NCBI RefSeq assembly: GCF_900604485.1 | Contig: NZ_UWOP01000001.1 | Span: forward strand, 2,122,501 to 2,186,500 | DNA: 64,000 nucleotides | Direction: 5' to 3' | Source of the DNA: Enterococcus mediterraneensis | Lineage (GTDB): Bacteria; Bacillota; Bacilli; Lactobacillales; Enterococcaceae | Part shown: one piece after another, positions 45,720-54,938 of the stretch | How positions within the stretch are numbered: position 1 is the stretch's first letter | Layout of the letters: each line of letters starts with the position of its first letter | Translations under genes and position numbers: made by a program | The notes under the pieces: model-generated | Told to the model about the DNA's origin: nothing | Databases searched by the model: none | The model's input: only the letters and a program-made list of their open reading frames with translations

Positions 45720-47351
45720 ATGAGAAGTTACTACAAAAATAATATAAAAAAAATCATACTATATGCGTTTGTTTCAGCAATAGCTGCAGCTCTTATGGTG
45801 GGAATCGCATTTATTTATCAGGCGTTAACGGAAGCTGCCACATCTAATGACTTTAGGCGGCTTATAAAAGTTGCATTGTTTGCCATTCCATATTTAGTCA
45901 TTGAAGCCTCTTTTGACTATGTTCCTCGAGCGGCAAGATCTGTTGCTGTTCAAGGGATAATGAATGACATGAGGAATGGTCTTGTAAATCATTTTATGAA
46001 ACAAGATATTCAAAAATTGGAAAATGAAAAACCAAGTGAGAGATCAAGTAAGTTAGTAAATGACTTACAAGTCATCGAACAAAATTATCTAATACCTTTA
46101 TTCTCGACATTTTTGAGTTTATTTATCTTCCTGTTCTCCTTAGCAGCTGCATTAACACTACAAAGTTCTTTGACACTGATTATGTTGGCTTTGTCTTTTA
46201 TCCCTTTTCTAAGTCCGATCATTTCCAAAAATATCTTATCCGATAAGAAAAAACAATCTCAAGAGTTAAAAAAATCGTATTTAAGCAAATTTGAAGAAGT
46301 GACTCAAAATCTAGAATTTATACGAATCAGTCATGCAAAAAAGCCTTTCGGAATGAGTCTGAAGAAAAAGAGTCAATCACTTCAAAATAAGACGATCGAA
46401 TTTGAGAAAGCGGTAGGAAAAACCTATGCTGTTTCTTATGGTTTGGGGAATATTGTTTATTCTGGAACTTGGATCATTGGCGGGATATTCGTTTTTAATG
46501 ATATGATGACACTCCCAGAATTGATCGCGATGACCACTCTTATGAGTATGATCGCTGGTCCTATTGAAACAATGAATGCATACTATACTGAGATCGTTTC
46601 TTCCAAAAAAGTGGTAAATGATTATTTAAATTATCTATCAAAAAATGAAGCGGTGACTGAAAATAAAACGCACCATCAAATTGGAAAGATCCATAGCATT
46701 CGACTGGAAAAGGTAATTTATAACCAAGGAAATCATCCTCTTTTTCAAAATATGGATCATCTATTTGAATCCGGAAAAAAATATGCGATCCGCGGTGAAA
46801 GCGGAGTTGGTAAAAGTACGCTGCTTAAGTTGCTATTAGAAGTAAAAAGGACGAACAGAGGGAAAATAGTCGTAAACGATAAGTGTTTGAGCAAGATAGA
46901 TTTGAATAGTTATTATCAAAATATTGCCTATGTACCGCAACATTCCACAGTATTTGAAGGAACGATTGCGGAAAATGTTTCTTTATTTTTACCTGTCAAT
47001 GAAAATCTAATTGAAGAAAGTATCCATAAAGCAGGACTGAAAAAATGGTTAGAGAAAAAGAGCGACGTTTTGGATGAGAAAATCGGAGAGAACAACTTAT
47101 CCGGCGGTGAGAGAAAAAGACTAGATATTGCCAGAGGACTGTACAAGGATAGTTCAGTCTTTCTGATGGATGAGCCCACTTCTGGACTTGATGAAACGGC
47201 AGAAATCGAAATTGGAAAAGCAATCCATAATTTGACTGATAAATTAGTCATTGTGGTAACACATTCTACCAATCAACAATTTCTAAAGAACTTTGATAAG
47301 GTTTTGGAGCTTAAAGAGGGGAAACTAGTAGACAAGACCGCTAGCTATTAA
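45720..47351 (+). CDS. ABC exporter half-transporter (TMD-NBD fusion)
   Basis: The 543-residue protein has about six transmembrane helices in residues 10-300 and an ATPase domain from about 325. Motifs: GESGVGKSTLLKLL (Walker A), YVPQHSTVFEGTIAENV (Q-loop), NLSGGERKRLDIARGL (signature), SVFLMDEPTSGLD (Walker B) and VVTHST (H-loop). No C39 peptidase domain is present. It should act as a homodimeric exporter of peptide or lipid. Base composition is AT-rich (many ATA, AAA and TTA codons) compared with flanking genes, suggesting recent transfer. ATG 45720 follows AAGGAGGAG. Confidence 0.85.
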   Translation: MRSYYKNNIKKIILYAFVSAIAAALMVGIAFIYQALTEAATSNDFRRLIKVALFAIPYLVIEASFDYVPRAARSVAVQGIMNDMRNGLVNHFMKQDIQKLENEKPSERSSKLVNDLQVIEQNYLIPLFSTFLSLFIFLFSLAAALTLQSSLTLIMLALSFIPFLSPIISKNILSDKKKQSQELKKSYLSKFEEVTQNLEFIRISHAKKPFGMSLKKKSQSLQNKTIEFEKAVGKTYAVSYGLGNIVYSGTWIIGGIFVFNDMMTLPELIAMTTLMSMIAGPIETMNAYYTEIVSSKKVVNDYLNYLSKNEAVTENKTHHQIGKIHSIRLEKVIYNQGNHPLFQNMDHLFESGKKYAIRGESGVGKSTLLKLLLEVKRTNRGKIVVNDKCLSKIDLNSYYQNIAYVPQHSTVFEGTIAENVSLFLPVNENLIEESIHKAGLKKWLEKKSDVLDEKIGENNLSGGERKRLDIARGLYKDSSVFLMDEPTSGLDETAEIEIGKAIHNLTDKLVIVVTHSTNQQFLKNFDKVLELKEGKLVDKTASY

Positions 47352-47455
47352 TTTTCCAGTGTATTTAACAGCTTGATGAAATGGAACGTAATGATAGCCG
47401 CTACTTTATTTTCTCCAGAAAGAAATAGGAAAGAACAATCAAAATTAGTACTGTA

Positions 47456-47497
47456 AAACTAGGACTGAGGAAATTCCATCGGTCCCAGTTTTTTTAG
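47456..47497 (+). terminator. Terminator of the ABC exporter gene
   Basis: AACTAGGACTGA faces TCGGTCCCAGTT around GGAAATTCCA, then seven T residues. Confidence 0.75.
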
Positions 47498-47627
47498 TTT
47501 AAACTATTTCAACTTTTTAATCCTAAATTCTTTCTAGAGAACACATTTAAAGCTGTTTGTTAGACATACAACGCAATTCGATAGTATCAGTAGTGAGGGA
47601 GCAACGTCAGTAAAATAGAAGCTGATC

Positions 47628-48491
47628 TCATTCAAAATACATCGAGTAAAAATCACTGAGACTGATAGGTCCGATAGAGAATTCGTAGATACCGTTGTTG
47701 TGCAACTCTTGAAGGATAGCCGCGATCTGGGTCTCGTTGTGAGAAATAAAACTGACACCGTTGGGAAGTGTAGTGATTTTTTGACCGTTGATTTGAGTCA
47801 GATTTTTTTCTGGTAAGGTAAATTTGATCACTTGTTTTGACGGAACATCTTTTTTGATCTCGTTGATGAAGATACCATCTTTCAAAAAGAATACCCGATC
47901 GGAATAGTGTGAAAGATTTTCCAGCAAGTGAGAAGCGATGACGATCGCTTTTCCTTCCGCTCTTTTTTCTACAAGGACTTTTGACAGCAATTCGACGTTC
48001 GTTGGATCTAACCCATTCATGACTTCATCCATCAGCATATAGGGTGTATTGGCTACGATCTGCATCGCAAAACACAATCTTTGCCGCATTCCAAGCGAGT
48101 AGGCACTGACTTTTTTATCTATATAACCACTCATCTGCAATGTTTCGATCACTTGACTGGGCGAGATGGAGGTTTTGTGCCACATTTTTTGGTAGATCTC
48201 AAGATGATCTCGACCAGACAGAAAATTATAGAGATCTCCCTGATCCGGAAGCATCGTTATTTGTTCGTGGATCTTTTTTTCGGCTTTAGGGGTTTGATAG
48301 GTCAAGTCATCAAAAGCAACTGTTCCGCTTGTGGGGCGCACATAATTCATCAAAACGTTCAATAAGGTGGATTTTCCGGTGCCATTAGGAGCCACCAAGC
48401 CGATGATCTCACCTTCATTGATTTGAAAGTTGAGTTTTTTCAAGACATGATGGGTACCAAAAGTGACAGAAATATCGTTGATAGCGATCAA
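47628..48491 (-). CDS. ABC transporter ATP-binding protein
   Basis: The 287-residue ATPase has APNGTGKSTLLNVLM (Walker A), ITMLPDQGDLY (Q-loop), YSLGMRQRLCFA (signature) and YMLMDEVMNGLDP (Walker B). The C-terminal 70 residues form an extra domain typical of BcrA- and YtrB-like exporters. It starts at TTG 48491, overlapping the permease stop (TTGA), with AGGAG nine bases upstream. It is the last gene of a three-gene minus-strand operon with two ABC-2 type permeases. The substrate is unknown; antibiotic or bacteriocin efflux or immunity is a common role for this type. Confidence 0.87.
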   Translation of the reverse strand: MIAINDISVTFGTHHVLKKLNFQINEGEIIGLVAPNGTGKSTLLNVLMNYVRPTSGTVAFDDLTYQTPKAEKKIHEQITMLPDQGDLYNFLSGRDHLEIYQKMWHKTSISPSQVIETLQMSGYIDKKVSAYSLGMRQRLCFAMQIVANTPYMLMDEVMNGLDPTNVELLSKVLVEKRAEGKAIVIASHLLENLSHYSDRVFFLKDGIFINEIKKDVPSKQVIKFTLPEKNLTQINGQKITTLPNGVSFISHNETQIAAILQELHNNGIYEFSIGPISLSDFYSMYFE

Positions 48492-49687
48492 TGCAAGGAC
48501 TCCTTTCGTTTTGTCAAAAAGTAAGAGAGTAAAAAGGTGATCAGTAATGAAGAAACTAGTACCAACAAAGCTTGCGGAACCGTAAATTTGGTGGTCACAT
48601 ACAGGTAATTATGGTGGCCTGTAATGATATCACCAATTTTTGTAAAGGAGCTGGGCAGCCATTCATAAGATGAATATTCGCCGATCCCTTGCCGGTAATA
48701 GAGATATTCTCCCCAGATCAGCAACAAGCCTATTAGGATATTCAACATATCGCTTTTAAAAAGCTGACTGATCATGATCAACAGAAAAATGATCAACAGT
48801 GCTAAGATCAATAAAAGTCCTCCAAAAATCAGCAGATATTTTCCAAGAGAGATCACAGTGAAGGTTCCATTATTCAAATGATTATTATGGTAAATCGGTA
48901 TCGGGTAATTTAATCTGCCAAAGCCGTATTTACAACCGATGATCACAAACGCCGGCAAAAAGGCTGCTACAATAGCAAAAAGGCTCAAAACAAGCAGGAA
49001 GGCTTTGACGATCAATCGAGCAAAAGGTGTGACTGGATATCCTGCGATCAAAGAGCGATGATTCCGATCCTTAGTGAGGATATCGCTGGATAAAAACAAT
49101 AATGCGGTAAGGATGATCAACGGCAGCAGCGTCTGGCTCAAGCGATACACGGTCTGAAAGGCGGTGCGTTCTTCAAAGGCATTGATGGATAACGGTGTAT
49201 TGAGTTTGGAAAAAGCAAGATATTTGGCGGCCTCTCGTTTGTACGCGTAATGGCCGTCAAAATGGGCGAAATAATTGCCGTGCTGATAATAGCGAGTATT
49301 GTAATTCAGATCCTCTGATATTCTCTGAAAAAAGATATTGTCCGAATAGACATACCAGTCAGCCGTTTTTTCAGCATAGCGAGTGAAATCACCAGAATCA
49401 AGAGCATCCAGTCTTGCTTTATCTAAGTTATTCCATTCCGGAAAGACATCGGCGGCAAATCGAATCATATAGTGAGTGTTTTCATTGATCTGGACATTTT
49501 CCAGAAATTCTTTGCGCTCATTGTAGCGAGCAGTGATCTCCGGCTTATTCACTTTTTCAATGGGATCATAGGTATCGTTGGCAATTAAACTGAAATATAA
49601 TCCTGAAACAACAAGGATCAAAAAGACGATTTGATTTTTCTTGCTTTTCAAAAATTGATCCAGTTCTAAAAACAGATAATTTTTCAT
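48488..49687 (-). CDS. ABC-2 type permease with large outer domain (first of pair)
   Basis: The 399-residue protein starts with one helix (about 18-34), has a soluble extracytoplasmic part to about 180 (YDPIEKVNKPEITARYNERK onward), then five helices (LPLIILTALLFLSSDIL to LVSSLLITFLLSYFL). This is the architecture of ABC exporter permeases whose outer loop binds substrate. It overlaps the ATPase gene by four bases and lies five bases after the second permease gene. The start has GGAGG. Confidence 0.82.
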   Translation of the reverse strand: MKNYLFLELDQFLKSKKNQIVFLILVVSGLYFSLIANDTYDPIEKVNKPEITARYNERKEFLENVQINENTHYMIRFAADVFPEWNNLDKARLDALDSGDFTRYAEKTADWYVYSDNIFFQRISEDLNYNTRYYQHGNYFAHFDGHYAYKREAAKYLAFSKLNTPLSINAFEERTAFQTVYRLSQTLLPLIILTALLFLSSDILTKDRNHRSLIAGYPVTPFARLIVKAFLLVLSLFAIVAAFLPAFVIIGCKYGFGRLNYPIPIYHNNHLNNGTFTVISLGKYLLIFGGLLLILALLIIFLLIMISQLFKSDMLNILIGLLLIWGEYLYYRQGIGEYSSYEWLPSSFTKIGDIITGHHNYLYVTTKFTVPQALLVLVSSLLITFLLSYFLTKRKESLH

Positions 49688-49692
49688 GACCG

Positions 49693-50808
49693 TTACCTCC
49701 GATCCCTTAGAGTATTAATGGTGATCATACGTTTGATGACTATCAGGAAGAGGATACACCAAAACAGCAAGACCATGATCCCGAAGAAACAGTTGCCATA
49801 GTTTGAAAATTCCAAATGTTTTCCTTGGAGCAATTTGACTGGATTAAGAGAAATAGCCGGCAGGAACCACAGCTTGGCTGAGGCTGCGGGAAAGAAGAAC
49901 GGCAACAAGTAAAGACCAAAGCTAAAAAAGAGAGACAGATAAAAATCATTCAAAATATAATTCAATACGATGGATAAGAGACAGGAAAATACCGCCAACA
50001 GTAGAAAATAGAAGGTCAGTATTCCTAAATAACCGATAAATGGAAGTGTAGTATAACTGGTCAAAAAGACCGGAACCGGATAATTGAGATCACCGATCGG
50101 AAAATGCACAGCAAACGCCATACAGACTAGATAAACAGCTCCCAAGGCAAGCAAAAGAAAGCCAGTGGTGAAGCCGATTTTTGTCAAAAGTCGCTTTTTC
50201 AATGCGAGGGGAAAACCGTTAGTCAATGAAAGATGACGCAGCTCTTCTAAAAGCAAGTCATTGGTGATCAAAGTGGTCATTGGAAACCAAAGAATACCGA
50301 GAAAACTAAATAACGTCAGCATACTCATGACGATCGTGTTGTTTTGGGCCATTAAAGGAATATCAGCTTTTTTGATGCGTGTATAAAAAGCATTTTCCAG
50401 TTGATTGTCAGATGGTGCAGGGAGATAGCTGGTGTAATTTTCCGCACCTGGTAAGGAACGAAAGTCTTTTCGAATAGTACTTAATTCTATAGAAGTATCG
50501 ATAAAAAGAGGCCAGTTGTTAAATAAGAGGGTCTGTTCTTTGCGAGCGAGCAGTTCAGATTGTTGAACCAGATTAGTATAAAGTGGATCGTTTTTTGCAT
50601 CTGGTGCGGAAAGATCAACTTTTTTGAATTCGCTGAGCACACTTTGAACAGCCGATCGATCAGCGGAGTTTTCTTCCAGTAATACTTGACGATTTTGGGA
50701 AAGGGTAAAAAATGTCTGGATAATAGCTAATAAGACTGCCGCTATCAAGAGGATGCGGTACTTGAGATTTTTCTTACTGATTTTAAATAGTACAGAAAAG
50801 TAGTTCAT
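49693..50808 (-). CDS. ABC-2 type permease with large outer domain (second of pair)
   Basis: The 371-residue protein has the same plan as its neighbour: helix 1 near 18-36 (RILLIAAVLLAIIQTFFTL), an outer domain to about 160 and five more helices. The two are presumably the heterodimeric membrane part of one transporter with the downstream ATPase. ATG 50808 has AAGGAAGG at the right distance; the longer open frame upstream is unlikely. It is the first gene of the operon. Confidence 0.8.
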   Translation of the reverse strand: MNYFSVLFKISKKNLKYRILLIAAVLLAIIQTFFTLSQNRQVLLEENSADRSAVQSVLSEFKKVDLSAPDAKNDPLYTNLVQQSELLARKEQTLLFNNWPLFIDTSIELSTIRKDFRSLPGAENYTSYLPAPSDNQLENAFYTRIKKADIPLMAQNNTIVMSMLTLFSFLGILWFPMTTLITNDLLLEELRHLSLTNGFPLALKKRLLTKIGFTTGFLLLALGAVYLVCMAFAVHFPIGDLNYPVPVFLTSYTTLPFIGYLGILTFYFLLLAVFSCLLSIVLNYILNDFYLSLFFSFGLYLLPFFFPAASAKLWFLPAISLNPVKLLQGKHLEFSNYGNCFFGIMVLLFWCILFLIVIKRMITINTLRDRR

Positions 50809-51097
50809 CGGCAACCTTCCTTTGGTTGTTTTATGGTTGAATATAGGATGCAACTTTAATTGTAAGGGAATTATTATTTTTATCTTACCAAAATTATACA
50901 TCCTACAAAAGAAATAATCCGTATCTCTAAATAATAAAATATAGAACAATGAAGGGAGTTTCGATTGGTTATTTTCGTCAAGTAAAACTACTTAACAAAA
51001 TGATGAAAAAGACTAGCGTTCGCCTAAAAAACATGATATTATATTTAGGTCTGAGAGAGATCTTAGAGAATGCTAGTGTATATGGGAGGGAAAACAA

Positions 51098-51247
51098 ATG
51101 CGCGTAAACATCACATTAGAATGTACTTCTTGCAAAGAACGCAATTATCTATCAAGCAAAAACAAACGTAACAATCCTGACCGCTTGGAAAAGAAAAAAT
51201 ATTGCCCACGCGAAAGAAAAGTTACTTTACACCGCGAAACAAAATAA
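51098..51247 (+). CDS. rpmG: Ribosomal protein L33
   Basis: The 49-residue protein begins [20 protein letters not shown] and ends [15 protein letters not shown]. Three of the four zinc cysteines of the C+ type are present (Cys9, Cys12, Cys36), but the fourth is Glu in CPRE. It is a 50S subunit protein, probably one of two or three L33 paralogues. ATG 51098 follows GGGAGGG. It is single with its own terminator. Confidence 0.95.
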   Translation: MRVNITLECTSCKERNYLSSKNKRNNPDRLEKKKYCPRERKVTLHRETK

Positions 51248-51256
51248 GCATTTAAG

Positions 51257-51299
51257 AAACCCTTTGAAACTAGCGTTTTGGAGGGTTTTTATTTTTTTG
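51257..51299 (+). terminator. Terminator of rpmG
   Basis: AAACCCTTTGAAAC pairs with GTTTTGGAGGGTTT using G-T pairs, followed by an AT-rich T-run. Confidence 0.85.
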
Positions 51300-51476
51300 A
51301 CGTAGATTTGCTAGAAATTTAAATGGCTGATAAGTTTATCAACCGCAGATTTTTTGTTATTTTTAGTTAGGTGGGTATAGGTTTCCCTATGATATTCCCT
51401 TTACCATTAATATCAGCGAACACATACTTGTATTTTTTTGCGCCTTAGCAGATAATCAAAAAAAGGGGCGATGAGA

Positions 51477-51998
51477 ATGGACTATCACCGAATTACTGAA
51501 GCAAGGGCTGCGGATCTGCAACTGCCGAATGAAGAATTTGAGTTGTTTGGACGGATGCTGGTCAGCCGAAGAGATGAAAAGTGGCAGTATGACACTACTT
51601 TTTTTGAAACGAAAGAAACGATGCGTTTTCCTGATGAGGGATATACTTATAAAGAAGTGGATGAAAAAGGATTTGCGATCGGTGCTTACGAAGGACAGAA
51701 ATGTGTTGGCTTAGCGATTTTTGAAAACCAATGGGGAGGATATGCCTATTTGCAGGACTTAAAGGTCAACAAAGCATATCGAAACCAAGGGATCGCAGGG
51801 AAGCTGATCGAAAAAGGTCGAGCACTTGCAAAAGAAAACGGGTACCAGGGAGTGTTTACGATTGGGCAAGATAATAATCTAGCCGCATGTCTTTTTTATC
51901 TTAAACAAGGATTTGTGGTCGGTGGACTAAACACACAAGTCTATCGACACACTCAACAAGAGGGAAAAGCCGATATTTATTTTTATTTGGACGAATGA
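51477..51998 (+). CDS. GNAT acetyltransferase, streptothricin acetyltransferase-like (SatA/Sat4 type)
   Basis: The 173-residue protein has the GNAT core with acetyl-CoA loop VNKAYRNQGIAGKLIEKG and the C-terminal AACLFYLKQGFVVGGLNTQVY. The N-terminal NEEFELFGRMLVSRRDEKWQY and DNNLAA parallel Sat4 and SatA, which acetylate streptothricin. Chromosomal homologues in Firmicutes are common and resistance is not implied without testing. ATG 51477 is chosen over ATG 51471 by distance from AAAGGGG. Confidence 0.82.
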   Translation: MDYHRITEARAADLQLPNEEFELFGRMLVSRRDEKWQYDTTFFETKETMRFPDEGYTYKEVDEKGFAIGAYEGQKCVGLAIFENQWGGYAYLQDLKVNKAYRNQGIAGKLIEKGRALAKENGYQGVFTIGQDNNLAACLFYLKQGFVVGGLNTQVYRHTQQEGKADIYFYLDE

Positions 51999-52073
51999 TT
52001 GATAGAAATAAAAGCAGCGCTTGTTTTTCGCCTAAACGAGAAATTTGCGGGCCAGAATAGTGACTCATTTTTT

Positions 52074-52122
52074 AAGTACCGTCTCAGCCTTAGAATATAA
52101 GGTTTTGGACGGTGCTTTTTAT
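52074..52122 (+). terminator. Terminator after the acetyltransferase gene
   Basis: AAGTACCGTC faces GACGGTGCTT with an inner CCTTA/TAAGG arm, then T residues. Confidence 0.85.
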
Positions 52123-52291
52123 TATGAATTCAATAGCAATTAGAGATTCAATGGATTTTTTGAAATATTTATAAAACCAATAATACATCTCTATTTTCTT
52201 GCCAATCCAACTATTTCTTCAGTCTCCAGATGTATTTACTTTTACTGAGAGCTTACATAAACTAAAGGATACAGTGAGAGGAGGCATAAAA

Positions 52292-52891
52292 ATGAAGAAA
52301 TGGTGGTTATTTGCCGGGTTGGTTTTGATGACAGTAAGCTTGTCAGCATGCCAAGACGTCAGAATGTTTTTTAAAGGCTTCGAGCAGAGTTTTAAAGGGT
52401 TGGAAATGACGGTGCGAACCTATGACGAGGAAAGCCAAGTGATCGATCAAATCGATGGAAAATCAGTGATGATCGAACGGGATAAAAAATTTGATACGAC
52501 CAATGGAGAATCAACGGATAAAGGCGACGTGATCAAAGTTACGATCGGCGGAAACGAACTGCATCACGTGGGTTCATCAATGATCATTGCGGAAAAAGGT
52601 TTGGAAAACGTGTTTGACGCGTACACGAAAAAAGTAGATGTCACAGAGATGGATCGGAGCATTCCGATTTTGAATTCCATGCTCAATGAAATGAAGAATT
52701 CCTTTACCGGGAAAAACAAAGTGATTTTGATCCGCAGTCAAAATGGTACACCGTTAGCTACTTATGCGGGAGATTCTGTGTCTACTTATAAAACAGACGT
52801 ACCGAAAAGCACCGGGATCTTGATCGACGGTAAATATCTTTTTGTTTATCGTTGTGATTACACTATTTATGATCGGGCGCTGTTGAACTAA
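52292..52891 (+). CDS. DUF5052-like lipoprotein
   Basis: The 199-residue protein has a signal peptide MKKWWLFAGLVLMTVSLSAC with lipobox cysteine Cys20, so it should be anchored to the outer face of the membrane. The mature part reads FKGLEMTVRTYDEESQVIDQIDGKS and later GKNKVILIRSQNGTPLATYAGDSV, the pattern of DUF5052 lipoproteins of Lactobacillales. Function is unknown. GAGAGGAGG precedes the ATG. Confidence 0.82.
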   Translation: MKKWWLFAGLVLMTVSLSACQDVRMFFKGFEQSFKGLEMTVRTYDEESQVIDQIDGKSVMIERDKKFDTTNGESTDKGDVIKVTIGGNELHHVGSSMIIAEKGLENVFDAYTKKVDVTEMDRSIPILNSMLNEMKNSFTGKNKVILIRSQNGTPLATYAGDSVSTYKTDVPKSTGILIDGKYLFVYRCDYTIYDRALLN

Positions 52892-52904
52892 TAAAATAAA
52901 GAAA

Positions 52905-52984
52905 AAAAATCATCCGATTCCAATCAAGGACTTGCCGTTTTAGAAGGACACAGTTCTTTCATTGATCTTCGGATGATTTTTACT
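52905..52984. terminator. Terminator between lipoprotein and siderophore-binding protein genes
   Basis: AAAAATCATCCGA faces TTCGGATGATTTTT with a further inner ATCAA/TTGAT pairing. Both ends are A/T rich, so it can serve both convergent genes. Confidence 0.8.
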
Positions 52985-53034
52985 TGTGTATGAATGATAA
53001 AATTTGTAGAAAAGTAAAATCCTGTCGGCAGAAA

Positions 53035-53964
53035 TTATTTTTCCAGTTTTTCCTGAATATCTTCAATCATTTGTGTATAGGCGATCGGTCCGTTATATAA
53101 CCAGCTGGTTTCAGGACCAAATTCCCAGAGGTTCCCAGCTTTGACGGCGGGGATGTTTTGCCAGATTTGATCTTCGAACATAGCTGCGCTTTTGTCGCTG
53201 TTGACTAGGATCAAATAATCAGCATCCAGTGTCGCCAATTTTTCCAATGAGACGGGGGACCAGTCAGAAGAAGCGGATTTGCTGATTTCTTTTGTCAGAT
53301 TAGGCACTTCAAAGCCCAACTGATCGTAAAGAAGATTTCCGCTAGAGCGGTTTTCTGCCACCATAAAAGCAGAATTGTTGGTGACCCAAAGGACAGCGGC
53401 GGATTTTCCTGAAATCTTGTCTTTCAATTGTTCTTTTGTAGTAGTAACTAACTCTTCATAGGTATCGATCACTTGATCGGCCTTTTTTGTTTTTCCTAAA
53501 ACTGACGCAATGTCTTCAAGTTTTTCTTGCCAAGTGACTTTATCACCGTTTTTTACTACATAGGTAGGGGCGATCTTACTGTATTCCGCGTATTTTCCGC
53601 CTTCTACCATTGAGTTGGATTCGATCAATAAAAGATCAGGTTCAAATTTAAGAACATCTTCATAAGGCAGATCAAAGTTGATAGTTGGTATATCTGCTAA
53701 GTCATCTTGCAGATAATGTTGAATGGAACCTTTGCCGACTGTCCATTGCGCTACCGGTTTGACATCAAGAGAAACAAGATAATCCTCAAGATAGCTGCCG
53801 ATAATACGTTTAGGATGTTCAGGGATCGAAACTTTATGTGACAGTGCGTCTGTTTTTGTCTGGGTGCTTTCAGTTGTAGAGTTAGAGGCACTGCATCCGG
53901 CAAAAAGCATCACGCTGCTTAAAAGGGCACCGAAGAATAGTCCTTTGAGTGTAATTTTTTTCAT
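53035..53964 (-). CDS. Iron-siderophore ABC transporter substrate-binding lipoprotein
   Basis: The 309-residue protein has a lipobox FAGC (Cys24) and the helical-backbone class III binding-protein pattern: HPKRIIGSYLEDYLVSL, YEDVLKFEPDLLLIESNS, and LYDQLGFEVPNL. It should capture ferric siderophore at the cell surface and hand it to the permease encoded divergently (54144-56883). A Fur-box sits 27 bases upstream of its start. The start ATG 53964 follows GAAAGGATA. Confidence 0.9.
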   Translation of the reverse strand: MKKITLKGLFFGALLSSVMLFAGCSASNSTTESTQTKTDALSHKVSIPEHPKRIIGSYLEDYLVSLDVKPVAQWTVGKGSIQHYLQDDLADIPTINFDLPYEDVLKFEPDLLLIESNSMVEGGKYAEYSKIAPTYVVKNGDKVTWQEKLEDIASVLGKTKKADQVIDTYEELVTTTKEQLKDKISGKSAAVLWVTNNSAFMVAENRSSGNLLYDQLGFEVPNLTKEISKSASSDWSPVSLEKLATLDADYLILVNSDKSAAMFEDQIWQNIPAVKAGNLWEFGPETSWLYNGPIAYTQMIEDIQEKLEK

Positions 53965-53990
53965 AAAAGTATCCTTTCTTTTTTTGTAAT

Positions 53991-54005
53991 TGAGAATCAT
54001 TATCA
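53991..54005. promoter_or_regulatory. Fur-box of the substrate-binding protein gene
   Basis: TGAGAATCATTATCA matches the 7-1-7 Fur consensus TGATAATNATTATCA at 13 of 14 defined positions. Confidence 0.8.
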
Positions 54006-54108
54006 ACTATAGATACTAACAAAAGCTGCGAGAAAGTCAATCGTTACTTTGTTATCTTGTGTGATTCACTGAACAGCTATTGACGAAAAGAAAAAAGAAA
54101 GAGATAAT

Positions 54109-54123
54109 TGAGAACGATTATCA
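54109..54123. promoter_or_regulatory. Fur-box of the transporter operon
   Basis: TGAGAACGATTATCA matches the Fur consensus at 12 of 14 positions. It lies 20 bases before the ATPase start, on the transcript-facing side of the divergent region. Confidence 0.75.
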
Positions 54124-54143
54124 ATGATGGTGGGGAAAGAAAA

Positions 54144-54938
54144 ATGACGGAATTAAAGACGATTGATCTATCTGTCGGTTATCAAAAACATACAATTATC
54201 AAACAATTGACGCTGGCGATCCCTGAAGGACAAATCGTTGGGGTGATCGGTCCGAATGGGAGCGGAAAATCAACATTGTTGAAAGCGTTGGCTCGAGTTC
54301 TGCTTCCACAAAAAGGTACCGTTCTTTTAGATGGAGAAGATATCCAAACACTTGCTACAAAAGAAGTGGCTAAGAAAATCTCGTTGCTTACTCAAACCAG
54401 TGAAAGTACAGTGGATCTTTCAGTTGAAGAACTTGTTGCTTACGGGCGTTTTCCGTATCAAAAAGGATTTGGACAATTGTCTGCACAAGATCAGGAAGCG
54501 ATCCAATGGGCGATCGAAGCGACGGGATTATCCGATTTGCAGACGGTTCCTATCCATGCTCTTTCCGGCGGGCAAAAGCAGCGTGTTTGGATCGCGATGG
54601 CATTGGCGCAAGACACGGATATTGTGATTCTTGATGAACCTACCACATTTTTGGACCCTGCTCATCAATTGGAAGTTTTGCAACTGCTGCAAACGATCAA
54701 CCAGCGCCATGGGAAAACGATTCTTTTATCGATCCATGATTTGAATCTGGCTTCGCGATTTTGCGATCATCTCTACGCGTTAAAGGATGGAGAATTACTC
54801 ACTTGCGGTACCCCAGAGGAAGTATTGACGAAAGAATGGCTGGGACAACTGTTTGCAATCGATGCTCAATTAACCACATTTCCCAATAGCACGAAACCGC
54901 TAGTCTTGAGTTACGAGTTGCGAGGGATCGGCGCATGA
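54144..54938 (+). CDS. Iron-siderophore ABC transporter ATPase (FepC/FhuC type)
   Basis: The 264-residue ATPase has GPNGSGKSTLLKALARVL (Walker A), SLLTQTSE (Q-loop), HALSGGQKQRVWIAMAL (signature), IVILDEPTTFLD (Walker B) and SIHDLNLASRF (H-loop). The wording is typical of ferric siderophore import. ATG 54144 follows GGGGAAAG. A Fur-box precedes it. It overlaps the first permease gene by four bases. Confidence 0.93.
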   Translation: MTELKTIDLSVGYQKHTIIKQLTLAIPEGQIVGVIGPNGSGKSTLLKALARVLLPQKGTVLLDGEDIQTLATKEVAKKISLLTQTSESTVDLSVEELVAYGRFPYQKGFGQLSAQDQEAIQWAIEATGLSDLQTVPIHALSGGQKQRVWIAMALAQDTDIVILDEPTTFLDPAHQLEVLQLLQTINQRHGKTILLSIHDLNLASRFCDHLYALKDGELLTCGTPEEVLTKEWLGQLFAIDAQLTTFPNSTKPLVLSYELRGIGA

